A stretch of 17,486 nucleotides of DNA from Enterobacteriaceae bacterium UBA2655 (lineage in GTDB: Bacteria; Pseudomonadota; Gammaproteobacteria; Enterobacterales; Enterobacteriaceae): the NCBI GenBank assembly GCA_002359495.1, contig DENB01000024.1, positions 1-17,486 on the forward strand, given 5' to 3'. Shown in pieces: positions 7,837-17,100 of the stretch; the first letter of the stretch is position 1; each line of letters starts with the position of its first letter. A program made the translations under genes and the position numbers. The notes below the pieces were generated by a model. It was not told where the DNA came from, ran no database searches, and was given only the letters and a program-made list of their open reading frames with translations.

Positions 7837-9099
7837 TTAGCTCTGCTGTCTGATAAACTTCTGGCGCAACGGCTTAAGCAATAGCAAGGCCAACAGCGCG
7901 CTGAGAATATCCAGCGTAATGGCGCTGCCGAATACCACGCCCCAGCCCTGGGTATGCTGATAAAGCAGCGCGGCGAGCGGACCGCCCAGCACCGAGCCGA
8001 TGCCCTGCGAAATATAGAGCCAGCCATAGTTGCTGGTGGCGTGCTGCGTGCCGAAGGTATCGGTCAGAGTGGCGGGGAACAGGGAAAAGATTTCGCCCCA
8101 GCCGAAGAACACCACCCCGGAAAGCAGCACGAACAGCAGCGGATCGCTGCGGCACATCAGCCACAGCGCCATGGCGCAGCCTTCCAGACCAAAGGCGATA
8201 AACATCATGTTTTCGCGTCCGATCTTATCGGAGATAAAGCCGCACACCGGACGCGTCAGGCCGTTCATCACCCTGTCGATGCTTAACGCCAGCGGCAGCG
8301 CGGCCATGCCGAACAGCGTAATGGAGGTCATGCCGAAATCCTGCGCGAAGATCGCCATCTGCGAAGTGACCATCAGGCCGGAAGTGGACATCATCGTCAT
8401 CATCAGGAACATCAGCCAGAACAGCGGCTGGCGCAGCATTTCCGCAGGCTTGAACTGATGTCCGGTCGTGGCCCGATCGGCCGGGGTCGGCGTTGCGGCG
8501 GGCGTCGTCGGCACGCGCAACCCCTGGCTGGCGATAAAGCCGATAACGGCCAGCAGCAGGCCGAACTGCCAGAGCGTGGTTTCCAGGCCGGAAGTTTGCA
8601 ACGAATGGGAGATCGGAAAGGTGGTCAGCACCGCGCCCATGCCGTAACCGGCGGCCACCATCCCGGCGGCGAAACCGCGCTTCTCCGGGAACCAGCGCAC
8701 CATCAAGCCGACCACGCCGACGTAAACGATGCCGGTGCCGAGACCGCCCAGAATGCCGTAACAGATCCACAGGGACATAATGCTGTCGGAAAACGCCGCC
8801 AGCACCCAGCTGAAGCCGGCTACCAGCGTGCCGATAGCGATCAGACGGCGCGGGCCGTAGCGATCGATCAGCTTGCCCTGGAAGGGCGAGAAAAAGGTTT
8901 GCAGCACGATAAGCAGCGAGAAGGTGAGCTGGATCTCCGCCAGCGGCACATGAAGCTTATCCATCAAAGGCCGGGTAAACAGCGTCCAAACATATTGCGG
9001 GCTGGAGATCGCGCCCATGCAGATCAATCCCAGCAGGAGCTGTTGCCATTTACGCGCCCCGCTGGCCGCGCCTGCTTTGGTTAGGGTTACTTCAGTCAT
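7837..9099 (-). CDS. MFS transporter, oxalate/formate antiporter-like (OFA family)
   Basis: Inner-membrane major facilitator of 420 residues with about 12 hydrophobic segments in two halves split by a polar loop (about 195-222). MFS signature loops GKLIDRYGPRR (75-85) and its second-half counterpart GFISDKIGREN (287-297) are present. DRVMNGLTRPVCG (275-287), with an arginine (R283) in the expected helix, and SNYGWLYISQG (356-366) place it near OxlT. From memory, OxlT has a lysine (K355) important for oxalate where this protein has Q365, so the substrate may not be oxalate. I chose ATG 9099 (MTEVTLTKAG): a longer frame to 9285 would translate through the promoter and NtrC-like site. Regulation: see the sigma-54 features. 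It ends at its own terminator. Confidence 0.85.
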   Translation of the reverse strand: MTEVTLTKAGAASGARKWQQLLLGLICMGAISSPQYVWTLFTRPLMDKLHVPLAEIQLTFSLLIVLQTFFSPFQGKLIDRYGPRRLIAIGTLVAGFSWVLAAFSDSIMSLWICYGILGGLGTGIVYVGVVGLMVRWFPEKRGFAAGMVAAGYGMGAVLTTFPISHSLQTSGLETTLWQFGLLLAVIGFIASQGLRVPTTPAATPTPADRATTGHQFKPAEMLRQPLFWLMFLMMTMMSTSGLMVTSQMAIFAQDFGMTSITLFGMAALPLALSIDRVMNGLTRPVCGFISDKIGRENMMFIAFGLEGCAMALWLMCRSDPLLFVLLSGVVFFGWGEIFSLFPATLTDTFGTQHATSNYGWLYISQGIGSVLGGPLAALLYQHTQGWGVVFGSAITLDILSALLALLLLKPLRQKFIRQQS

Positions 9100-9114
9100 T
9101 GTCTTACTCTCTCG

Positions 9115-9129
9115 CCGATATGATATCGG
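9115..9129 (-). promoter_or_regulatory. Dyad at the predicted 5' end of the transporter mRNA
   Basis: CCGATA-TGA-TATCGG is a perfect 6-bp inverted repeat with a 3-nt spacer. The transcription start predicted from the sigma-54 promoter is about 9129, so the mRNA would begin with this hairpin about 15 nt before the start codon. It could stabilise the mRNA end, modulate ribosome access, or be an operator; the sequence cannot say which. Confidence 0.5.
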
Positions 9130-9139
9130 TAACATGAGA

Positions 9140-9155
9140 AGCAGGAAGCGTGCCA
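9140..9155 (-). promoter_or_regulatory. Sigma-54 (RpoN) promoter of the MFS transporter
   Basis: The minus strand reads TGGCACGCTTCCTGCT. It has the invariant GG (9154-9153), ten bases, then GC (9142-9141), and matches TGGCACG-N4-TTGCW except for one T to C. Predicted transcription start is about 9129, giving a 30-nt leader before ATG 9099. No good sigma-70 promoter competes nearby. Sigma-54 promoters need an enhancer-binding activator, for which a candidate site lies at 9240-9256. Confidence 0.72.
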
Positions 9156-9230
9156 AAGCCGCAGGCATAAGAAAAAGCAATAAAAAACAGCAGGCGACGG
9201 GGCGAATGCGCCGACAAGGAAACACGAAGG

Positions 9231-9244
9231 GTGCAGCGCTGCAC
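9231..9244. repeat. Perfect 14-bp palindrome sharing half-sites with the NtrC-like box
   Basis: GTGCAGCGCTGCAC is fully palindromic. With GTGCAGC at 9252-9258 the stretch has three copies of one heptamer (9231-9237 direct, 9238-9244 inverted, 9252-9258 direct). The third and second copies form the NtrC-like site. The extra half-site may help a second activator dimer bind, or be a separate operator. Confidence 0.55.
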
Positions 9245-9256
9245 TGAGAAAGTGCA
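9240..9256. promoter_or_regulatory. NtrC-like enhancer site upstream of the sigma-54 promoter
   Basis: TGCACTGAGAAAGTGCA has the TGCAC-N7-GTGCA architecture of enterobacterial NtrC (GlnG) sites such as those before glnA. Its centre (9248) lies about 119 bp upstream of the predicted start of the transporter transcript, within the usual range for such enhancers. This points to induction under nitrogen limitation (inference). Another enhancer-binding protein with a similar dyad cannot be excluded. Confidence 0.62.
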
Positions 9257-9258
9257 GC

Positions 9259-9434
9259 CGACGGGAAAAGTCGTTTGCCGGTCAAAGCGGGCGATTTTTA
9301 GTAAAGGAGGCGCCGCAAACTGAGGATAGATTATCCGACCATTCGCATAAACCTTTCCTGAAACATCTCCATAATCGGGCGCTGTCCCGGAAATGCCATG
9401 AAGGCAAATTTATCTTTGAAAGGAATCACGCTCT
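9259..9434. other. Leader region of the two-partner secretion operon
   Basis: No open gene. It must hold the tpsB promoter, but I find no convincing -35/-10 pair. Small inverted repeats are GGATA-GAT-TATCC (9324-9336) and TGCC-ATGAA-GGCA (9394-9406), possible operator or leader hairpins. AAAGGA at 9419-9424 is the tpsB ribosome site. Confidence 0.4.
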
Positions 9435-11102
9435 ATGCCTCGCTATGCTGGCGGCCGCAGTAGGTTCGCGGCGCTTGTTCTTTTGCTATCCGCTGTTGCC
9501 GAAGCGGGAGAAAACCAATTTATCCACCAGCAGGAGCAGCAGAAAGCGCTGGAGCAGCAGCTGGCGCCGAAGTCGCCTGATGTCGTTCTTTCGCCTCCAG
9601 CCTCCAGCTTCAGCCGGATTCGGTTTCCCCAAGAGACGCCTTGTTTTCACATCGACCAGGTGGTGCTGGAGGAGCGCGACGCGATGCCGCACTGGCTGCC
9701 GCTGCAACGTCTGGCCAATCAGGCGCTGGGGCATTGTCTGGGCGGGCAGGGCATTAACCTGCTGATGAGCCAGCTGCAAAACCGCCTGATCGATCACGGT
9801 TATGTCACCAGCCGCGTGCTGGCGCCGGCGCAGGATCTGAAAAGCGGTACGCTGCGGCTGCGCGTGGTGCCCGGCATGATCCGCGATTTACGGCTGACTG
9901 ACGACAGCGGCGGCCGGGTTTTCCTTTACAGCGCCTTCCCGGCGCACCGCGGCAATCTGCTTGACCTGCGGGATATCGAACAGGGGCTGGAGAATTTGCA
10001 ACGCATACCCACCGTGCGGGCGGAGATGGATATCGTGCCAGGCGAACAGCCAGGCGAAAGCGACATCGCCCTGCGCTGGAGGCAGGAAAAAATCTGGCGC
10101 GTTTCAGGCAGTCTGGATGATTCCGGCACCCGAAGCACAGGGCGCTATCAGGGAACGATGTCCTTGTTTCTCGATAACCCTCTCGCGCTCAGCGACCAGG
10201 TCTACCTCTCCGGCAGTCGCGCGCTCAACGGCGGCGGCGACAAAGGCACGAAAAATATCACCGGCCACTATTCGCTGCCGTTTGGCTACTGGCTACTGGG
10301 CATTACCGCCAACGACTATCGCTATCATCAAACGGTGGCCGGACTGAACGGCGATATGCAGTACAGCGGCAAAAGCAAAAGCGTCACGGCCCAGCTTAGC
10401 CGGGTGATGCACCGCAGCGGCACGCAGAAAACCACGGTGAGCCTTGACGTTACCGCCCGCGAGTCACGCAACTATGTCAACGACACGGAAGTAGAGGTAC
10501 AGCGTCGCCGCACCTCAAACTGGCGCGCCGGGTTGCAGCACCGTCACTACATCGGCAGCGCCACGCTGGATGCGGGCGTCAGCTATCAGCGCGGCACCCG
10601 CTGGTTCGGCGCGATACCCGCGCCGGAGGAGTTTTGGGATGAAGCCACGGCGCTGGGTAAAACCCTGCAGTACAACCTTCAGCTCAGCGCGCCGTTTCAG
10701 CTGGCAGGAGAGCGGTTCCGCTACAACGCGCAGTATCTGCGCCAGACCAGCAACAGGCTGCTGACGCCGCAAGATCGGTTCGCCATCGGCAATCGCTGGA
10801 CGGTGCGCGGCTTTGACGGCGAGCGCAACCTCAGCGCCAGCCGCGGCTGGTATCTGCGTAATGATATCGCCTGGCAAACGCCGTTGCCGCAGCAGGAGCT
10901 TTATCTGGGGCTTGATTACGGCGAAGTCGGCGGCAGCGACGCCGATCTGATCGGTCGTCATCTGGCGGGCGGCGCAGTGGGATTGCGCGGCGCCTATTCC
11001 CGTTTTAGCTATGACCTGTTTGCCGGCGCGCCGTTTTCTAAACCAGCCGGTTATCACACCAGCCCGCTGACGCTGGGTTTTAATCTGAACTGGCAATACT
11101 GA
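9435..11102 (+). CDS. Two-partner secretion outer-membrane transporter TpsB (ShlB/FhaC/CdiB family)
   Basis: Outer-membrane Omp85-type pore that recognises the TPS domain of its TpsA partner and threads it out of the cell. 555 residues, normal length. A signal peptide ([14 protein letters not shown], cleavage about A24) is followed by a Q/E-rich helix ([12 protein letters not shown], plug helix region), POTRA domains (about 69-230, beginning [12 protein letters not shown]) and a 16-strand beta-barrel. The conserved L6 motif VRGFDGER is at 457-464, then GWYLRND. The C-terminal WQY with a final aromatic residue is the beta-signal for the BAM complex. The tpsA gene begins 56 bp downstream, so the pair is one operon in B-A order as in cdiBAI. 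ATG 9435 is supported by the signal peptide and AAAGGA upstream. Confidence 0.93.
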   Translation: MPRYAGGRSRFAALVLLLSAVAEAGENQFIHQQEQQKALEQQLAPKSPDVVLSPPASSFSRIRFPQETPCFHIDQVVLEERDAMPHWLPLQRLANQALGHCLGGQGINLLMSQLQNRLIDHGYVTSRVLAPAQDLKSGTLRLRVVPGMIRDLRLTDDSGGRVFLYSAFPAHRGNLLDLRDIEQGLENLQRIPTVRAEMDIVPGEQPGESDIALRWRQEKIWRVSGSLDDSGTRSTGRYQGTMSLFLDNPLALSDQVYLSGSRALNGGGDKGTKNITGHYSLPFGYWLLGITANDYRYHQTVAGLNGDMQYSGKSKSVTAQLSRVMHRSGTQKTTVSLDVTARESRNYVNDTEVEVQRRRTSNWRAGLQHRHYIGSATLDAGVSYQRGTRWFGAIPAPEEFWDEATALGKTLQYNLQLSAPFQLAGERFRYNAQYLRQTSNRLLTPQDRFAIGNRWTVRGFDGERNLSASRGWYLRNDIAWQTPLPQQELYLGLDYGEVGGSDADLIGRHLAGGAVGLRGAYSRFSYDLFAGAPFSKPAGYHTSPLTLGFNLNWQY

Positions 11103-11104
11103 CT

Positions 11105-11121
11105 CCGGCAAAACGTGCCGG
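11105..11121 (+). other. Hairpin between tpsB and tpsA
   Basis: CCGGC (11105-11109) pairs with GCCGG (11117-11121) around AAAACGT, directly after the tpsB stop. A run of seven Ts lies at 11139-11145, but 17 bases away, so this is not a standard terminator. It might stabilise tpsB mRNA or partly attenuate transcription into tpsA. Confidence 0.35.
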
Positions 11122-11158
11122 GATTGTCTGAATTACCGTTTTTTTGCAAGGATGCATG

Positions 11159-14100
11159 ATGAATAAGCAGTGTTACCGCGTGGTATTCAACCAGGCTCGC
11201 GGCCTGTTGATGGTCGTGGCCGAGATCGCCAAATCACAACGTTCCGTTTCCTGTCCCGCTTCCGGCGTCGCGCATATTTCTTCGCAGCGTATCGCCAAGC
11301 TCAAACGCCTCAGCTTCAGCCTGCTGCTCGTGCTGGGCTATGTCAGTTTTCCTGCCGATGCCGGCATCGTTGCGGATGGAGCAGCGGCCGGAAACCTGCA
11401 GCCCACGCTAACGCAAACGGCGAACGGCACGCCGCAGGTAAACATTCAGACGCCGAGCGCAGGCGGCGTCTCGCGCAATATTTACAGCCAGTTCGACGTC
11501 GATCAACGCGGCGTGATCCTGAATAACAGCCACAGCAATACGCAGACGCAGATTGCCGGGATGGTGAACGGCAATCCCCATCTCGCCAAAGGCGAAGCAA
11601 GCGTTATCCTCAATGAAATCAACGCCCGCAACCCCAGCCAGCTGAACGGCAGAATTGAAGTCGCCGGACGAAATGCGCAGGTCGTTATCGCCAATCCCGC
11701 CGGGATCACCTGTAACGGCTGCGGCTTTATTAATGCGAACCGCGCGACGCTGACGACCGGCCAGGTACAAATACATAATGGCCGCATTACCGGTTATGAC
11801 GTGAATAACGGTGAAATTGTGGTGCAGGGCGCAGGCATGGACAGCTCGCGCCAGGACAGCACCGACCTGATTGCCCGTGCCGTAAAGGTAAATGCCGGAA
11901 TCTGGGCAAAGGAACTTAACATTACCACCGGCCGCAACTTCACCGATGCGGCGCATCAGACCGTCGCCGCGAAAACGCCGGAGAAGGGGACCGCACCGGC
12001 GCTGGCGCTGGACGTTTCGGCGCTTGGCGGCATGTATGCCAATAAAATCCGGCTGCTGGGGACGGAAAACGGCGTCGGCGTACGCAATGCCGGGAGCCTC
12101 GGCGCCGCTGCGGGCGACGTGGTGGTCAACGTCGACGGCAGCATCGGCAATAACGGCAGCATTACCGCCTCGCAGCAGCTCCGGCTGACGTCGCAGGGCG
12201 ATCTGGATAACAGCGGCAAGCTTGATGCCGGCATGGATAGCGTCATCGACGCGGCGGGTTTGCTGAGCAACAGCGGCATTATCGCAGCCGGACGGAACGC
12301 CATGCTGCAAGCGCGTTCGCTCAACAGCAATGCGACAGGCAAAATCGTCGCCGGGATAAATCGCGACGGGACGCTGGGCGCCGCAGGCGACCTTTCGCTC
12401 AGCAGTCAGGGAGAACTGCGGGTTAACGGCCAGGCGACGGCGGCAGGCCAGCTGACGGCGAAAGGCGCAGCGATCGATCTCAGCGGCAGTCAGACCTGGG
12501 GCCGCAATCTGTCGCTGGAAGCCGCCACTGGCGCCGTAACCACCGCTAACGCGACCGTCGCGGCGCAAGAACATCTGATAGCCTCCTCGAAAGTAAAAAT
12601 TAACAACGATGGCGGCCAAATTTCCGCCGACAAACTCACCCTCGCCACGCCCTCTCTTTCTAATCAGAAAGGTCTCTTTCAGCAACTGGGAAGCGACGAT
12701 CTGAAACTTTCATTTCGTGACGACTTCAACAACACGGGAGGCACTTTTGCCAGCAATAGCGCCAATATCACCCTGGATACGGCGCAGTGGATTAACCTGT
12801 CAGGCGCGTTCCTGCATTACGGCACGGGAAAGGCTGGGCTGACGATCGGGAGGCTGGATAGCAGCGCAGGCACCTTGTTCAGCAAAGGAAGTCTGGCCCT
12901 GACGGGCGACACGCTGCTGCTGGATAATGCCACTACGCAGGCAGAACGGATTGCGCTGACTGCCCGATCGCTTTCTCATCGTCAGGGTTCGCTGATACAG
13001 ACCGGGCGCGAAGAGATGACGCTCAGAGTCAGCGATGCGTTTAACAATCAGGAAGGAAACCTGGCGGCAAACGGCGATATCAGTCTGAGCGTCGGTAGCC
13101 TGAACAACCAGCGCGGCGTTATCACCGCAGCGCAGGATAGCGCGCTGTGGGTTGATGCGCAGAGCCAGATCGATAACCGGAATGGGACAATGGCCGCGGC
13201 GGGTTCACTCTCCTTGCGCAGCGCCGCGCTGAACAATGATGGCGGACTGCTGCAATCCGGGCAGGCTATGACCCTTACGTTGTCCGATGGCGCGCTGAGC
13301 AACCGCAACAGCGGCGGCAAGGGCGGCATTCTCAGCCGGGGGGCGCTCTCCATTACTGGCGGCGAGATCGATAACAGCGCCGGCTTTATCGCGGCCGCAG
13401 GCGAAGCCGCCCTGACCGGACTGGATTTTATTAATCAGGACGGCACGCTCGCCAGCGAAGCGGACCTCAACATGCAGGTGCGCGGCCTGAATAACCAGCG
13501 CGGGCGCATACAGGCGGGCGCGGCGCTGACGGTCGATACTCAGGGCAACAGCATCAGCAATCTCAACGGCCTGTTCAGCGCCGGACAAACGCTAAGGCTG
13601 CTGAGCGGCGCGTTGTTAAATACGTCAGGCCAGCTGCTCAGTTCCGACTCGGCATTTATCTCCACTCTGGGAGAGTTACTGAATAATTTTCAGGGCGTTA
13701 TTGCCGCCGCAGGCGATGCGCGCATTGAGAGCGGTGCGCTGAATAACCATGAAGGCCAGTTGCAAATTGTTGGCGATGCGGTAATCAACGCAGCGGGCGC
13801 GCAGGTCGATAACACGGCGGGTTTAATCCGCAGCGGGAAAAACCTCTCACTCACGACGACGGAACTCATCAACCGCCAGACCCAGGGTGAAAATCGCGGG
13901 CTGGAAGCCCAATCGGTCGAAATCCACAGCGCAGCCATCGATAACCGCGACGGGATCCTGCGCGCCAGCGATCGCCTCGCCTTACATAACGAACGGAGAT
14001 TGAATAACCAGGATGGCCTGATTTCAGCAGGTAAATTAATCATCCATGGCGGCGATACGCTGACGCTGACCAACACTCGCGGCACGCTGATCGCCGGGGA

Positions 14101-17100
14101 TGCGCTTGACCTGACGGCGGATGCGCTAAGCGGCGATGGCCGCGTGCTGTCGCAGCAAATGATGACGCTGGTATTGCAGCAGGCGTTCTTCAATCAGGGT
14201 GAGATCGTCGCCAACGGCGACATGAATTTTACCCTTGGCCAGGGGCTGGTAAATCAGGCGCTAATCCGCGCCGGCGGCGTGCTGCGCCTCAATGCGTCGG
14301 CGCTGGATAATCAGCAATCCGGCGAGATCGGCGCAGGTGAAAACCATCTGAACCTGGCTGGCTCAGCGACTAACCGTGGACTGCTCGACGGCGGCCTGAC
14401 GCATATTACCGCCGGACAAATCCTCAACATCGGCAGCGGACGTCTCTACGGCGACCACATAGCCCTGTTTTCCGGCACGCTCGAAAATCTGGCGGAGGAC
14501 GGCGTCGCAGCGACTCTCGCGGCGCGCGATCGGCTGGATATCGGCGTACAGACGTTGAACAACCGCGACCACGGATTGATCTACAGCGGCGGCGATTTGA
14601 CTATCGGCGGCGCGCTTGACGGTAATCTGTTCGCCAGCGGCAAGGCGACCGTACTGAATAACCACAGCGCGACGATCGAGGCCGCGCGAGATATGACGCT
14701 GAATATCGGCGAGATCAATAACATCAACGATCGTCTGGTGACGGAAGTCGTGGAAATTGAACGTTCCTATCATCATGAGGCGGCGCTGAAGGGATCAACC
14801 CATCGCTTCGACTGGGCGGATATTGATACCAGCTATAAAAATAAATGGAACGTTACGGATGCCATTATGCCCGATGGCACGCGCGGTAATAATTTCTATG
14901 AATATCAGTATGAACGCACCATCCTTGAAACCCGCATTAAGGAGAGCGATCCGGGTCAGCTGATCGCGGGCGGCAACCTGACCATCAACAGCGATCGGGT
15001 CAATAACCACGACAGCCGCATTCTGGCGGGCGGTGTGCTGGGCGGCCTTATCGGCGAGCTAAACAATATCGCGACGCTGGGCAAGCGCATCATTACCGAT
15101 ATCGGCAAGCAAATTCACTGGTATGCGAAAAAAACCAGCGACGGAATGGGAGGTACTAAAACAAGCCAGGGGAAAAAGAAGACGAAGTATGCGCCAGCCG
15201 CTCTGCATCAGTCTGTCGATTTGCAAGCCATGGCCTGGCAGGGCAATACGCAGATAAACGGCAGCGGCGCGCAGATTGACGGACGCAATACCTCAGGCGC
15301 TACGGTGATAATCGAGGGCATCGGCGCCATCACCGCCGATACGGAGCAGACGCCGGTTAATCCGCCGCCGGGACAGATTGTCGAGATTGTGATCCCCGGC
15401 GAGGGGAATAATGACAGCGAAACGGCGATCCGCACCGTCGCGCCGAATACCCGGCTACCTGATAACAGCCTGTTCCGGCTGCATCCCGACAACGACGTTC
15501 CTTTCCTGATCGAGACCGATCCGCGCTATACCAACCAGCGTCAGTGGCTCGGCAGCGATTACATGCAAAAGCAGTTTACTCAGGATCCGAACAACGTTCT
15601 CAAGCGCCTTGGCGACGGCTATTACGAGCAGCAGCTGATCCGCCAGCAGATCGTTAGCCTTACCGGGCAGCGCTTTCTTTCCGGGTATAACAACGACGAA
15701 GCGCAGTTCCGCGCCCTGATGGACGCCGGCGTTCTCTTCGGTAAAGCGCACGGGTTGATCCCCGGCGTGGCGCTCACCGCGCAGCAGATGGCGTTGCTGA
15801 CCAGCGATATGGTCTGGCTGGTCAGGCAGAGCGTCACCTTGCCGGACGGCAGCACGCAGCAGGTTGTGGTGCCGCAGCTCTATGTTCGCGTAAAAAAAGG
15901 CGATCTCGACGGCAGCGGCGCACTGCTCGGCGGCGACAATATTGCGTTGAACGTCAATAACGATCTCACCAACAGCGGCCATATCTCCGGGCGCAACGTC
16001 ACGCAACTGACGGCCGACAACCTGCACAACAGCGGCTTTATCGGCGGCGACCAGCTGGATCTGCGCGCCCGCATTGATATTAACAACGTCGGCGGCGCGC
16101 TTCAGGGCGGCAGCAGCCTGACGGCAATCGCCGGACGCGATATCAACAGTATCAGTACGCTGAGCGGCAGCGGCGGCAACATCTCTCTTAATCGCCCGGC
16201 CGGTATCTACGTTCAGAACCCTGGCGGCGCACTGATGCTGGAAGCGTTCAACAACGTTAATCTCACCGCCTCGATGGTCAGCAACGCGGGCGAAGGTAGT
16301 CGCACCCAAATCGTCGCGGGTAACGATTTAAACCTGAACACCCTCACCGTTACCCACAGCGAGTACGGAAGCTGGGGCAAAGGCAACGATCGCACCCTGA
16401 CGCAAAGCAGCGAGGTGGGCAGCCGGATTAACGGCAACGGCGATCTGTTGCTTTCGGCGGGCCACGATCTTAGCACCCGTGCGGCTGAGGTCACCGCCGC
16501 GGGCAGTCTGGGCGTAACGGCCGGAAACGACATCCGCATCACCAGCGGCGAAAATCGCTATCACCTCACCGAAAACAGCCGTCAGAAAAGCGGTGGCCTG
16601 CTTTCATCAAAATCCGTCGCCTCCCACGATGACGTGCAGGAGCAGAGCGCGGTCGCCAGCCGGTTCAGCGGCGACAGCGTGGCGATGCAGGCCGGACGCG
16701 ACATGACGCTTTCCGGCAGCAGCGTGGCGGGCACGCAGGACGTTCTCCTCTCCGCAGGCCGCGATCTGACCCTGACCACGGCGGAACAGTTCCGTCAGGA
16801 AAATCACCAGTATCAGGAGAAGAAAAGCGGCTTCTCCGGCACCGGCGGGGTGGGCGGCAGCTACGGCAAGCAGAGCGTGAAAACCACTGACGACGGCGTG
16901 TCCCGCAGCAGCGCGGGCAGCATGGTGGGCAGTACGCAGGGCAGCGTGATCCTCAGCGCCGGCAACGCCCTGACGGTGAAAGGCTCCGATCTGCTGGCGG
17001 GCAACGATCTCAGCCTGACAGGGAAAGAAGTCAGCGTGCTGGCGGCGGAGCACCAGAGCCGCGAAAGCCATGTGGTCGAGCAAAAACAGAGCGGACTCAC

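Noticed and set aside
7646..7840. 64-codon plus-strand frame in the gap between the PLP gene and the transporter
   Set aside because: It runs through two intrinsic terminators, overlaps the end of the transporter gene, and resembles nothing I know.
9100..9285. N-terminal extension of the MFS transporter to 9285
   Set aside because: It would encode the sigma-54 promoter and NtrC-like site, and MTEVTLTKAG at 9099 fits the normal family start.
11408..12685. 425-codon minus-strand frame opposite the start of tpsA
   Set aside because: Shadow of the repetitive tpsA coding frame; composition and lack of ribosome site argue against a gene. The same holds for frames at 15455-16309 and 16607-17458.
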